Assembly: GCA_032158295.1 (NCBI GenBank)
Contig: CM063251.1
Span: 19,655,425 to 19,719,424, forward strand
Length of the DNA: 64,000 nucleotides
Reading direction: 5' to 3'
Source of the DNA: Pycnopodia helianthoides
Lineage: Eukaryota > Echinodermata > Asteroidea > Forcipulatida > Asteriidae
In this document: positions 12,505 to 25,000 of the stretch, piece by piece
How positions within the stretch are numbered: the stretch's first letter is position 1
How the letters are laid out: each line of letters begins with the position of its first letter
Translations under genes and position numbers: made by a program
Notes under the pieces: model-generated
What the model was told of the DNA's origin: nothing
Databases searched by the model: none
What the model saw: the letters and a program-made list of their open reading frames with translations, nothing else

Positions 12505-13585
12505 AGCATAACCCTGACTCTCTTAGAATCATAATCCTGACTCTCTTAGAATCATAATCCTGACTCTCTTAGAATCATAACCCTGACTCTCTTAGAATCA
12601 TAATCCTGACTCTTTAGAATCATAATCCTGACTCTCTTAGAATCATAATCCTGACTCTCTTAGAATCATAATCCTGACTCTCTTAGAATCATAATCCTGA
12701 CTCTCTTCAAAACTAATTCTGACTCTCTTCAAAATTGATCCTGACTCTTTTCAAAACATCCTCATTCTCCCTGACTCAGCTAAAAAAATATCTATAATTA
12801 TGACTCTCTTATAAACATAATTCTGACTCTTGAAAACATAATCCTGACTCTCTACAATTTATAATCCTGACTCTCTACAATTTATAATCCTGACTCTCTA
12901 CAATTTATAATCCTGACTCTCTACAATTTATAATCCTGACTCTCTACAATTTATAATCCTGATTCTTAAAAATGTTATTCTGACGAGTCTCTTAAAAACA
13001 TAATCCTAACACTTAAAAACTTAAAATTCAATCTCTTCAAAACATAATCCTGACTCCCTTAAAAACATCAATCTAATCCCTAGTAACATTTATCCGGACT
13101 CTCTTAAAGGAACTTTACAAAATTGGTAAGAAAAACAAACTTGTAAAATATACTTTTTGATCACAGATTTACATCAAACTTACACGGTCTAATGATGGTG
13201 AGAGTAGAAAACATCATTAAATGCCATATTTGATGAGAAATTAATAAACTAATTTTCCGATTGGAGTTTATCGCTCAGTGAGCGTTTTATTCATTTGTTG
13301 AATCTATATGATTTCATGCAAATGTGTAATCGGTTTTTCACTATGAAACCTAGATGGCCGATCGATCTCAAACTTCTACAGTTTTGTCAGTTTATGTATA
13401 TGGTGGATTACATAAAGTGCTTACACTGCCAGCAACTGTTTTGTTAGCAAAAACCAATTATGTAATGTTCCTTTAATCCTACTCTATAATCCTGACTGTC
13501 TTCAAAACTTAAACTTGACTCTCTTTAAAATATTGTTCCAGACTCTCTTTAAAACTTAATCCTGACTCTCTTTAAAAACTTAGAT
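12505..13585 (+). repeat. 23 bp minisatellite array, split by a MITE
   Basis: Direct repeats of CCTGACTCTCTTAGAATCAT plus AAT (23 bp), about nine near-identical units at 12,511-12,710. Degenerate units follow, then five units of a second variant with CTACAATTTATAAT (about 12,841-12,960), then more decayed units. The array stops at 13,103 and resumes at 13,477 on the other side of an inserted TTAA MITE. It is not a CRISPR array: units are contiguous, with no unique spacers. Confidence 0.9.
13104..13476 (+). mobile_element. TTAA-flanked MITE inserted in the 23 bp minisatellite
   Basis: TTAA at 13,104-13,107 and 13,473-13,476. Termini AAAGGAACTTTACAAAATTG and CCAATTATGTAATGTTCCTT are inverted. 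It lies in the opposite orientation to the copy at 9,909. The minisatellite sequence CCTGACTCTC continues on both sides, so the TTAA edges can be read directly as the insertion boundaries. Confidence 0.85.
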
Positions 13586-15249
13586 TGAGAATATATGTTT
13601 TTAAGATTGAAGACCACTCTTACTGATTGGGGTAGGGACAAAGTTTGTAGCTTGTCCTTCGTTTCAATCAGGTAGAGTGATTTTCAATCATAGGTTTTCC
13701 TGGTTATTTTCGGCAGAAAAACAACCTATTTCCACTTTCATATTAAAGCGATTTTTGCCTCTCCATCGTCATTCAACTTCATTTTGAGGCATGCGAATCT
13801 GTATAGTTTTTTTGTCATATTAAACTTATAAGTAGTTATGTTTATAGCCATGTCAAATCGACAGTCAATACATCACATTAGAGATTTCTGATAAAAGCTG
13901 CTGCGAATTTTTTTTTTTTTTAATAATGGACGGTTATCTTGTCTATAATCCAATGACGCAAAGGGAAAATTGCCATTACATAGGAACACAGACCCATTCT
14001 CTGTTTAAACCATTCAAACAGAAGACTTCCTTGCATTGAACACAATGTGCATAATTATGTGAGATTCAGAAAATGTGCATTTTTTGTTTCATCCTGCCCG
14101 TCTTCCCATTGAAGAGCATATTTTTTATAAACGTTCATAACATCTTCCTCCTCAACCTCAATATGTAATATATATATTTTGTTTTCCTCAGAAAAACAAA
14201 ACAAAACAAACAGACTGTTTTATTTGATAGAGTTTGGGTGGACCTGCGAATGTAATTATGTAGTATATCGCAAACAGTCCAATGTTTTAACGTAGTTCAA
14301 CAAACAAAGCAAACTAAGATGCAAGCTCTGCTCAAGAAACCCGCTGTGCCTCATCCACCGTGCCGCCCATTTTACGAAGAGTTTGGAACACTTTATAATT
14401 GTCTGTTTGCTGAAATTGTGTCAGCCATCGGGTAAAGCCATTCACAATGCCGATGTGCACAGCCACAATCCTGGGTACACATTTTTTTTTCGTGTCCATG
14501 TTGTGAACAACACTTTGAAAACCAGTGATGTAACAGTTATTTCTATGTTTTTTTTGTAAATTGATTAACCAGCAGTGTGTGAATGAAGAGTAGAAAGTAC
14601 TTGAGTTTGTCGAAAACAAGAGTTACTCAATATTTATGTGTCGTTCCTGTGTCTTTGTAACAAAAAGTGTACCCATGATCGTCTGTGCACCAATACATGT
14701 ATTCTTCATTTTTAGAACCTTGTTTAGAGAGACGAAAATGTTCGGGGTTGTCTATGACAAGAATGCAAGAAAAGCGAGTACAGATAGAGGGAAGAATATA
14801 GCTGACGGTGAAACTCAATCAGAAATATCGATCTCGAAGATAGGCCGTATGACCCCCGTGTTGGGTTTCTCCCACGGCTGGTTGTGTTACCAATTCCTTT
14901 GAGATCCCTTCACTGTTGCCTGCCCCGGTTTGCCCGTATCACTATCACTGATAATTTACCCTGATTCCTCCCTCGCCCATAATATTCTCCCCTTGTTGTC
15001 GTGGACAAAGCTTTCCTCTTTTTTTCCATCCGTGGCACACTGTTCCAAAAAAGACCGACAACCTTTGTTTGTTCCTGTTTATAATCAGTTTGCCCCATCC
15101 CTGTGAAAAATAATCCCATGTGCGGCACCTATGAAAACAACAAACAATCCGAGACCTAAACTCAGCCCGGTCATAATGTAGCCACATTACTAAACAACAT
15201 GAAAATGTAGGCCGGGCCTATACGTTATAGCCAACTTTGTGTGCCTAAA
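13586..15249. other. No gene seen
   Basis: Non-coding as far as I can tell. A 95-codon minus-strand frame (14,332-14,619) and a plus-strand frame at 14,636-14,902 have no recognisable domain or splice context. A T-tract lies at about 13,909-13,921. Confidence 0.4.
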
Positions 15250-15735
15250 TGTAGCCCGGGGTTTTGTGCTACATGACTAGGTCCTACGCTATAGGCACGG
15301 GGTTTGGGCTACATGACTAGGTCCTACGCTGTAGGCACGGGGTTTGGGCTACATGTTACAGGTCCTATGATATTGGCACGGGGTTTGGGCTACATGTCAC
15401 AGGTCCTACGCTGTAGGCACGGGGTTTTGTGCTACACGACTAGGTCCTACGCTTTAGGCACGGGGTTTGGGCTACATGTTACAGGTCCTATGATATTGGC
15501 ACGGGTTTGGGCTACATGTTACAGGTCCTACGCTGAAGGCACGGGGTTTTGTGCTACACGACTAGGTCCTACGCTATAGGCACGGGGTTTGGGCTACATG
15601 TTACAGGTCCTATGATATTGGCACGGGTTTGGGCTACATGTTACAGGTCCTACGCTGTAGGCATGGGGGTTTGGGCTACATGACTAGGTCCTATGCTATA
15701 GGCACGGGGTTTGAGCAACATGTTATAGGTCCCTA
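15250..15735 (+). repeat. About 41 bp minisatellite with alternating unit types
   Basis: About a dozen direct repeats of TCCTACGCTGTAGGCACGGG + GTTTGGGCTACATG + GACTAGG or TTACAGG. Units alternate in type: TACGCTATAGG, TATGATATTGG and TACGCTGTAGG forms recur in order, and some carry GGGGTTTTGTGCTACACGAC. This indicates a higher-order unit of about three monomers. Open frames through it are repeat artefacts. Confidence 0.9.
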
Positions 15736-16841
15736 TACGCCATATCTCAGTCTACAAAAGCGTGCTGCACACGTCTCAGATTGTTCCTTCAAGTTGCCCC
15801 ATCTTTGAATCCAACATAGCGCAGTCAAAATAATGTTGGAAGTTAGATTTGGTATGCGAGAACCCATAGTCAATAGCAAAGGGAAACAATATTCATAATC
15901 AAGAAACCGTTCACTAGAGTTTCGAACCAATACGCCTGCTATGTTTGTTCGGGACAAAAGTTGGCCAAATCTTTTCTTGTGGACTTTGTTTGACTCGTAA
16001 CATTTGTGTTGTTGAATTCATCTGTTTGTTCATAAAACGAGTGGTATAGTTGTTACCTATAATTACACAGTAGATCAATTTAACAAAGCATACTGAAGAC
16101 GAAGCCAAAATTAGATTGATGTTTTTAAATGGCCAACGGATGTTTGCAAAAATAGAAAGGATGAATTAACCCAAAATAACAAACAATAATGCAGTTGATA
16201 CAAAAACAAAAACAGCTGGGTTACAAGACGATCAAGTATATATATATAAACATGACATTTATTATAAGAAACTGATATAGTTAGGTGGTATTTAGAGACA
16301 GCCACTATAGACATGCAGTCTCACAAACACTATTTCCTACACCACATGCCAGATGTTAACCCTCATAGCAGACAAAAACGCTTTAATCTGTTTTCCAGAT
16401 ATAGGCCTAGACTGGTAGTGATTATTATGGAACTAAAATAGAAGGTTTTGGCCTGTGGGGGGTTTCAATTTACAATGGAATTTCATTCAAAAGTATAGTA
16501 TGGACTAATTTGGTAATAGCTGAAACTGTAAACCACGCTTTTATTTAACGAAACCCATGTAGAGAGTCTGTTACGTGTACAACATGCTGAACACTATGTT
16601 GTATTTCTAGAAGGTATGTTACATTGGTATAGATCGAGAGGGGAAATAACTATTTTATCCATAATATATACTTTTCATAAATATTACTATAGTACCAGTT
16701 GTCCCGTTAAAAGTATGCGTCTGAAATACCACCCCATCCGAACAACACTCTGTCTTATTGTTGATTTGCGTAAATCAAGTACGAGAACGTGTGGTAAGCT
16801 AAGTCCAGGGTTTTCATTGTTATAACTGAAGAGTGCCGTTA
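15736..16841. other. No gene seen
   Basis: AT-rich DNA. The short open frames here lack recognisable domains, and I see no repeat with defined ends. Confidence 0.45.
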
Positions 16842-17000
16842 CACTCTAAAGACTCCTGGGTAAGAACTTTGACCCGGATTCCGGGTCCCGGAGGGCTGAC
16901 CAATTTGGGGGTCAGGCTGACCCTGAAAGTTGTTGAGAAACGGGATTTTACCTCGGCTTATGCGTCATTCCTACCCATTTTCTCGGAAGTTTTTAGAGTG
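16842..17000 (+). mobile_element. CACTCTAAA-ended MITE with GGGTCA/TGACCC motifs
   Basis: It begins CACTCTAAAGACTCC and ends GTTTTTAGAGTG, an inverted terminal pair. Inside are repeated TGACCCGGATTCCGGGTC-type motifs and their complements (GGTCAGGCTGACCC). Related elements lie at 18,697-18,925, 21,255-21,403, 47,448-47,633, 48,159-48,386 and 57,381-57,559. Confidence 0.7.
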
Positions 17001-17549
17001 TGGTATGCGTACCAGTTTCCAATGTTTTTCATTTGTGTACGTAAAGGGTGAAGTAGAATAATATTACTCAAAACTCTGAAGATGTTGATCAAATTTTGTT
17101 ACAATATACGTGGTTTCATTATCAATCCCTCGTCTTTTAGTTCAGAACCTACGTGGATATTTAATATATTCAGTCGTAACGATTTTATGTAAGTCTATGT
17201 TTGTAGCCCTGAGTCAATATTATTGCACTACTAAATCCTCTCCCTCCCTTGGGACGCGCAGACATGATGTTTATGTGAGGAAAAAGACTACGCGCTAAGA
17301 CGCGTGTAGCATTTATAATAATTATTGGAGATATACAACATTCCAATGGTTCATGCATGTCCGAACCGGGTCAAAAAAAACCACCAACCGTCAAATGTCT
17401 GGATACGGGACCTCCGAGACTCAAATACAGTAGAGGCAAAAATCTCTTCCAACTGTTTTACCCGACAACTAACCACATGTCCTGTCCACACCTGAAACAA
17501 AGCATTTTCCGGATTCTTGGTGGAGACACCAAGGATTGTTGAGGTGTAC
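17001..17549. other. No gene seen
   Basis: Between a CACTCTAAA element and a CA-rich repeat block. No coding sequence or named repeat is recognised. Confidence 0.45.
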
Positions 17550-18090
17550 CGTCCACCCCCCCTTCCCACCCACCCACCCACCACCACCCACACACACACA
17601 CACACACACAACACACAAGTTGTACGGACCGCAATGTGGACCCTCCTTTGTTCAACTCTTTGTCCTGACAAACCGTGGACCCATTGTTTCCTTGTGAATG
17701 AACCGTGGCCTATTGTCTCCTTTTGTTGTCAGGCCCACGTTTGAATGTCCACACACACACACACACACACAACACACACACACACACACCACACCGACAG
17801 CAACCCACACCACGTGCCAGCGCAGCACACAACCACACACACACACACCACACACACACACACACACAAACCCTCGCATGTTTGTGGATCCCGTAATTCG
17901 AGGACTTCTCTTTGCTTTCCCATTGTTTTGACTTAGGTTTTTTTTTTTTTTTTTTTTTTTTTGCGACGTCCCCATTGGTTTTGCGAAAGCGAAGCGAGGA
18001 CGACCTCGCTCTGTCAAAACACCGGATCCCTTTTGTTAAAGTCCTCGGTTTCAACGGGTCGACACGCTTACACACATCAACCAAATGTGT
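17550..18090 (-). repeat. CA/GT microsatellite block and inverted copy of the 2,675-2,885 repeat
   Basis: Pure or nearly pure CA runs lie at about 17,588-17,613, 17,750-17,789 and 17,834-17,869, preceded by CCCACCCACCCACCACCACC. From 17,870 to 18,090 the minus strand reads CATGTTTGTGGATCCCGTAA and later blocks in the same order as 2,675-2,885 on the plus strand. A T-tract of about 24 bases (17,938-17,962) splits the match. Confidence 0.75.
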
Positions 18091-18459
18091 TCTCATCAGT
18101 TGCGTTCTGGGTACCAGTCTTTCTTATAAGTGAAGAATCTTGGTGACGTGTTTGGGAAAACTTCCTTCCGTACGTCTTGCCAAATAATGTTCCTCCTTAA
18201 CGCCCCTTTTATGCCTCTAACGTTTATTTCACGAGAAAAACATGACATTTTCACCTAAGCGCATTCTGAAACAAACATTTCCAGGTTCTAAGTTCTTTTA
18301 TTGAGTCACAAACAAAATATACTAAATAATGTATTTGTTTTATTTTGTTGCAATTGTACTGTGGAGAAAATACAGTCTGTCACATGAAAATGTAACACAA
18401 CAGAATTTCACACTCGCTTCCACCATCCCCGTCTGCAAAGAGCGATACCGAACATTCTT
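18091..18459. other. No gene seen
   Basis: AT-rich DNA without recognisable coding sequence or repeat. Confidence 0.45.
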
Positions 18460-18560
18460 GACACTACCGGGTCAGATTTCTGGGTCCCAGGGGGGCCCTA
18501 CCCAGAAAATGGGTCAGGCTGCAGAGTCCGGGTCAGCTGGCTGACCCCAAAATCTGGTTT
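18460..18560 (+). repeat. Fragment of a GGGTCA/TGACCC-type element
   Basis: The motifs CCGGGTCAGATTTCTGGGTC, AATGGGTCAGGCTG and GGTCAGCTGGCTGACCCC match the inside of the CACTCTAAA-ended elements. The termini are not recognisable, so it is a partial or decayed copy. Confidence 0.55.
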
Positions 18561-18696
18561 AAATTTGAGACACAACGATTTATCCCGACAACAGAGATAG
18601 CTATTTATAACGAGCGTAAAAAGGTAAACGTTAATCCAGTTTATCGTGACGTCATCACATAATTGTCAGCTTCCCCGTGCAGTCCAACCCCCCCCC

Positions 18697-18925
18697 GGTC
18701 AGAACTGACCCAGATTACGGGTCTCGTGTGACCTGACCCTTTTCTAAGTCAGTATGACACGGATATTGTGTCAAACTTGACCCAGTAAATATGTCAAACT
18801 GACGCAGAATCTGAGTTAAAATCCCATTGTTACCACTTTCCGGGTCAGCCTGACCTCCTAATGGGTCAGGCTCCCTGAAGAGCCCGCAATCCGGGTCAAT
18901 GTTGACCCTAGAGTTCTTAGAGTGT
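18697..18925 (-). mobile_element. CACTCTAAA-type element with GGGTCA/TGACCC motifs
   Basis: It contains AACTGACCCAGATTACGGGT, ACTTTCCGGGTCAGCCTGAC and CAATCCGGGTCAATGTTGAC, and ends in TTCTTAGAGTGTG, the family's right terminus. The left terminus is obscured by a C-run at about 18,690. Confidence 0.6.
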
Positions 18926-19821
18926 GTTATTGTGTAGTGTGAGCCTTTAAGCAACGCACATGCAATTAAACACGCACCATATAGTTACATGTCAATTGAT
19001 TTTTTCCAAAGTGGCAATCCACTATGATTATTTTTACATTACAGTAGCCGCGTGTGACGTCATTGCAAGGGTCGATATAAATATCCGTATCGTTAATTGG
19101 CATAAGCTCTATTGTAAAAACTAATTAAGATATCTCTGGTATTGAGCGATCTCTATTAATAATAGAGATATCTTAATTAATAATAGATATATCGCTATTA
19201 ATAAGAAATATATCTCTTTTGTCGGATTAAACGTGAGAAATGCATACTATTTTCTTTGCTTACATTGAAATAGCTTTGATTTACTCAACCAATTCAGAAC
19301 AAATTTGTTTTTCTCGTGTATAGTATATACACGCAGACTTAAATTGCAATCTTTGTGGATCAGGTTTTTTTGTTGTCAAAGCTTACGTAAGATGGATTGA
19401 TTAGGCCTGCCACTATAAGATACGACAGGCTGAGCCCAATTAAAGATTTAATTGTGAAAAGTAGGACATCGTGTAATTGCTTTTGACTGTCATTGATGGT
19501 TGTTCTTCGCATAATTGATCCATTTGACGCGGCAGGCAGTAGTCCCCATACTAGGACCCTAAGCATTTTTTTTTTTTTTTTTTTTTTTTTGCACAAACAC
19601 TATCTTCCAATTATTAATGGGGGTGTAATGCACATTATGATTAATATTCCCGACAGAGATTTTTTTTTGGTTGGGAGCAGATAAAGACCTAATAGTCCTT
19701 TATCAATAAATGCTGCCGGTCAGAAAGATTTTGTCCATCAGTTTCCGATCTGTGAAATCAACAGCACGAATCGCAGCTTTCTGTTTTCTCCCCCGTTTTT
19801 CAACTCAGTTCAGTCTTTTTT

Positions 19822-19853
<32 letters not shown>

Positions 19854-20035
19854 GACCTCACCTCGCTACACTCGTCCGCTCAGCACACCAATTTATCTAA
19901 TTTGGTGCGCAGGGACGCTGCGCCAATTTGGCTGCGGGCCTTCGGCGTAATTGCGCGCATTTTCCTACACCCCAAATCATACTTGGTGGGATTTGATTGC
20001 GAGTGAATTTAGCATGTCTTCAGATCGAATACGGA

Positions 20036-20066
<31 letters not shown>

Positions 20067-21254
20067 TATAAAAAATATATAGTTTTTGTTTTTTCCCCCC
20101 TGGCAAGCAAGATCTGAGGATGAGTAACTGCTACAGTGTCGCACACTCTTTAAAGACCAAGCTTCGCCGGCACTCAAGGTTTGCTGGTGGTTCCTCTCTC
20201 TGAGCTGTACGCATGGCCACGGGGGACTTGTATAGCGGAGATAGGAAGGAAGAGGAAAAAAAACACTAATGGGTACAACGGTATATCCAACACCGAGTTC
20301 TCCGTGAGTCATCCCTACCTGCTAACGATAACAAAACCAGAGTCCTAAACATGCCTAATTGATAAAAAAGAAACCCCCATCCAAGTCAATCAAACTTCAC
20401 CACGGTTTTTAGTTGATTTTTACTTCGACTGTGCCGTGTAAAGTTAAAGGTGCCATTTCGTTTCTTGGAGGAGTCAATACATATCCAACCTCTGGTTGTA
20501 AAAAATACCCAACATACAATGTAACCCGTCAAAATGTGCATCAATGAAGTGAAAACAACGGACAAAATAGTTTGCGGTTTGTTTACGGCTTTGTGTGCAC
20601 AATGCACTATTTCTAGTGCGGCAATCGAAATAGGCAATTGTGATTTGAAGGTATTCAGAGGCTATTTGCTCGACTTTGACAATATATATTGCAGACGGAA
20701 ATGTTTTCCTTGAGGATCGGTACCGGTTCGAGCTTTATAATCAGTGACCCTTCAAATTGAAACTATCGATTTGTTTGTCATATTACTTTAAAATGTACGT
20801 TTACGTTATTTGTCAACGTTGTGTTACCTTACACTCAATGTATCATGGCAAATATAACTTTCGGCTCAGTGCTACAAGGTCGTTTATTGCAATTCAAAGT
20901 CCGTAATGACTAAAAGGTCGTTAGGTGAAAAAAAAATGCAAATAAGTTCGAAAAAAATAAATCAAAATCCACCATAATTTTTTTCTTCTTAGAAACCGAA
21001 TGTTTCTTTTTGCCAAACTAATTTTTGGAGACCACTCTTCATCAATAAACTCCATAATTGACAAGGAGCTCAAAAAAAAAGCAAAACCGATTTTATGAAA
21101 TCCATACAAATTGCAAAGTGATGACCTTATAGTTCTGAGCACTCCGTGAATATCGATGAAACATGCTAGTGTTAATGTGAGGTATACCGAAGGCGTGGAC
21201 TTACGTTCTAGTCAATTTTGAGACATATGAACACCCATTATAGTGACTGATTAA
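18926..21254. other. No gene seen; three T-tracts
   Basis: Mostly AT-rich. T-tracts of 20-25 bases lie at about 19,566-19,590, 19,827-19,850 and 20,037-20,060; these could be tails of decayed retroposons but I see no matching bodies. A diverged relative of the 3,118-3,452 repeat lies at about 20,700-20,760. Confidence 0.4.
19122..19179. repeat. Perfect 16 bp inverted repeat
   Basis: TAATTAAGATATCTCT at 19,122-19,137 and its exact complement AGAGATATCTTAATTA at 19,164-19,179, separated by 26 bases. Further ATATATCTC/GAGATAT-like words continue to about 19,215. It could form a cruciform or be a MITE remnant. Confidence 0.75.
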
Positions 21255-21403
21255 CACTCCAAAAAAGTCCCGGGTCAGATTTGACCAAGATTCCGGGTTC
21301 CCGGGGTTTGACTCAATTTCCGGGTCAGAAAGTGGTTACAAATTTGGATTTTTTTTTTACTCGGTTTCTGCGTCATTTTGACCCATTGCTGGGTCAAAAG
21401 GGT
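21255..21403 (+). mobile_element. CACTCTAAA-type element, degraded right end
   Basis: It begins CACTCCAAAAAAGTCCCGGG and carries CAGATTTGACCAAGATTCCG, AATTTCCGGGTCAGAAAGTG and GACCCATTGCTGGGTC. The terminal TTTTTAGAGTG is not found, so the right boundary is approximate. Confidence 0.55.
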
Positions 21404-22039
21404 ACATTAATTATGCTCTTTAATACAGAGACACAAATGACAGTCACCCCCAACCGGGTCGGCATTAAAATAAAACACCGGCAAAGAGCGTCAGATGGAC
21501 GATAATGACTTCAAATCTCAGACTTAACAATAAAAGTACTATCATTAATCACGATTACAATGGCGACGATTTTCTTCGTTCTCTGTATACCCGTTCTTAG
21601 CTTCACCAATACACCATGTTAACCATCATCATAGATCACATCAACCCAGATTAAGATCCTCTCCCAGTTCAAGCAGTTTGCAAAAAGCTTTATCGTGTTA
21701 GCAGCTCAGGTCAAGTCTTCTAGAAAATTCTCATTTCCGAAATGTGTTTTCGAGGCTGATGTGTTGTTCCGAGTGAACTGGTTTTTAATCGGACGAATGT
21801 TCTTATAGGTTTAAATTGCGATGTTCAAGACAGTCGATCGACTGCTAACAATCAGTACGGCATGTGTTCCGTGGGTGTCGTCAAGAACCATTAAAGGTGG
21901 AGAAAAAGGAGAAATTAACTTCGGACTCTTACATCGAAACAGGGGTCCCAGGTTTGGAAGTCCATGATTAGGACAGTCCATGGAGGTAGAAATAAATTTA
22001 TTTCACGTTACCAATGTCTGGAGACTGTGTTTTTCAAAC
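21404..22039. other. No gene seen; left flank of the 4.3 kb satellite
   Basis: Non-coding sequence with no named repeat. Confidence 0.45.
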
Positions 22040-25000
22040 CCTGATTCCAGGTCGACCAAAACTGATTTCAGATTACTCAATTTGGCCGCTCTAACCTTAC
22101 ACAGGTCAAACCCCTATCCGAGGTCAATCAAACCCTGATTCCGTGTCATTCAAACCCTGATTCCAGGTCAGTCAACCAATGAATCCAGGTTAGTCAAACC
22201 CTGATTCCGTGACATTCAACCTGATTCCAGGTCAGTCAACCCTGATTCCAGGTCAGTCAACCAATGAATCCAGGTTAGTCAAACCTGGATTCCATGTCAT
22301 TCAACCCCGATTCCAGGTTAGTCAAACCTGGATTCCATGTAGTCAAACCCTGATTCCAGGTCAGTCAACCAATGAATCCAGGTTAGTCAAACCCTGATTC
22401 CGTGTCATTCAACCCTGATTCCAGGTCAGTCAACCAATGAATCCAGGTTAGTCAAACCTTGATTCCATGTCATTCAACCCCGATTCCAGGTTAGTCAAAC
22501 CTGGATTCCATGTCATTCAACCCCGATTCCAGGTTAGTCAAACCTGGATTCCATGTAGTCAAACCCTGATTCCAGGTCAGTCAACCAATGAAACCAGGTT
22601 AGTCAAACCCTGATTCCGTGTCATTCAACCCTGATTCCAGGTCAGTCAACCAATGAATCCAGGTTAGTCAAACCTTGATTCCATGTCATTCAACCCCGAT
22701 TCCAGGTTAGTCAAACCTGGATTCCATGTAGTCAAACCCTGATTCCAGGTCAGTCAACCAATGAATCCAGGTTAGTCAAACCCTGATTCCGTGTCATTCA
22801 ACCCTGATTCCGTGTCAGTCAACCCTGATTCCAGGTCAGTCAACCAATGAATCCAGGTTAGTCAAACCTGGATTCCATGTCATTCAACCCGATTCCAGGT
22901 CAGTCAAACCTGGATTCCATGTTGTCAAACCCTGATTCCAGGTCAGTCAACCAATGAATCCAGGTTAGTCAAACCCTGATTCCGTGTCATTCAACCCTGA
23001 TTCCAGGTCAGTCAACCAATGAATCCAGGTTAGTCAAACCCGGATTCCATGTCATTCAACCTGATTCCAGGTCAGTCAACCAATGAATCCAGGTTAGGTC
23101 AAACCCTGATTCCGTGTCATTCAACGCTGATTCCAGGTCAGTCAACCCTGATTCCAGGTCAGTCAACTAATGAATCCAGGTTAGTCAAACCTGGATTCCA
23201 TGTCCTTCAACCCCGATTCCAGGTTAGTCAAACCTGGATTCCATGTAGTCAAACCCTGATTCCAGGTCAGTCAACCAATGAATCCAGGTTAGTCAAACCC
23301 TGATTCCGTGTCATTCAACCCTGATTCCTGTTTAGTCAACCAATGAATCCAGGTTAGTCAAACCCGGATTCCATGTCATTCAAACCCTGATTCCAGGTCA
23401 TTTAAATCCTGACTGTAGTCAAACAAACCCTGAATCCAGGTTAGTCAACCTGGTCCAGGTCAATCCAAACCGGATTCATGCCATTCAAACCCTGACTGTA
23501 AGTCGGACAAACCCTGAGCCCAGGTCATTCAAACCCTGACTCCAGGTTAGTCAAACTGGGTTCAGGTCATGTCATTCAAACCCTAGCTCCAGGTAGGTCA
23601 AAACCCTGACTCCAGGTCATTCAAACCCTGACTTCAGGTCATTCAAACCTGACTCCAGGTCATTCAAACCCTGACTCCGGGTTAGTCAAACCTGACTGCG
23701 GGTTAGTCAAACCCTGACTCCAGGTTAGTCAACCAATGAATCCAGGTTAGTCAAACCCGGATTCCATGTCATTCAACCCTGATTCCTGGTCAGTCAACCA
23801 ATGAATCCAGGTTAGTCAAACCCTGATTCCGTGTCATTCAACGCTGATTCCAGGTCAGTCAACCCTGATTCCAGGTCAGTCAACCAATGAATCCAGGTTA
23901 GTCAGACCCTGATTCCGTGTCATTCAACCCTGATTCCAGGTCAGTCAACCCTGATTCCAGGTCAGTCAACTAATGAATCCAGGTTAGTCAAACCTGGATT
24001 CCGTGTCCTTCAACCCCGATTCCAGGTTAGTCAAACCTGGATTCCATGTAGTCAAACCCTGATTCCAGGTCAGTCAACCAATGAATCCAGGTTAGTCAAA
24101 CCCTGATTCCGTGTCATTCAACTCTGATTCCTGGTCAGTCAACCAATGAATCCAGGTTAGTCAAACCCGGATTCCATGTCATTCAAACCCTGATTCCAGG
24201 TCATTTAAATCCTGACTGTAGGTCAAACAAACCCCGAATCCAGGTTAGTCAAACCTGGTCCAGGTCAATCCAAACCGGATTCATGCCATTCAAAACCCTG
24301 ACTGTAAGTCGGACAAACCCTGAGCCCAGGTCATTCAAACCCTGACTCCAGGTTAGTCAAACTGGGTTCAGGTCATGTCATTCAAACCCTAGCTCCAGGT
24401 AGGTCAAAACCCTGACTCCAGGTCATTCAAACCCTGACTTCAGGTCATTCAAACCCTGACTCCAGGTCATTCAAACCCTGACTCCGGGTTAGTCAAACCC
24501 TGACTGCGGGTTAGTCAAACCCTGACTCCAGGTTAGTCAAACCCTGACTGCGAGTTAGTCAAACCCTGACTCCGGGTTAGTCAAACCCTGATTCCGTGAC
24601 ATTCAACCCTGATTCCAGGTCAGTCAACCCTGATTCCAGGTCAGTCAACCAATGAATCCAGGTTAGTCAAACCTGGATTCCATGTCATTCAACCCCGATT
24701 CCAGGTTAGTCAAACCTGGATTCCATGTAGTCAAACCGTGATTCCAGGTCAGTCAACCAATGAATCCAGGTTAGTCAAACCCTGATTCCATGTCATTCAA
24801 CCCTGATTCCAGGTCAGTCAACCAATGAATCCAGGTTAGTCAAACCTTGATTCCATGTCATTCAACCCCGATTCCAGGTTAGTCAAACCTGGATTCCATG
24901 TAGTCAAACCCTGATTCCAGGTCAGTCAACCAATGAATCCAGGTTAGTCAAACCCTGATTCCGTGTCATTCAACCCTGATTCCAGGTCAGTCAACCCTGA

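Noticed and set aside
12505..13103. Regular 23 bp repeats that superficially resemble a CRISPR array
   Set aside because: The units are contiguous without unique spacers, the context is animal nuclear DNA, and there are no cas genes.
14332..14619. 95-codon minus-strand frame
   Set aside because: The C-terminal part looks mildly protein-like, but I recognise no family and see no supporting splice sites.
15304..15579. 91-codon frame over the 41 bp repeat
   Set aside because: Repeat artefact; no start context or non-repeat portion.
17458..18133. Several open frames with Cys/Val or Thr/His runs
   Set aside because: Translations of CA/GT microsatellites and a T-tract.
19560..20060. T-tracts as transcription terminators or SINE tails
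   Set aside because: No RNA polymerase III gene or SINE body is visible next to them; treated as simple sequence.
22209..23303. Open frames with repeated GQSTNESRLVKP peptide
   Set aside because: Satellite units happen to be open in one frame for short stretches; frames break with each length variant.
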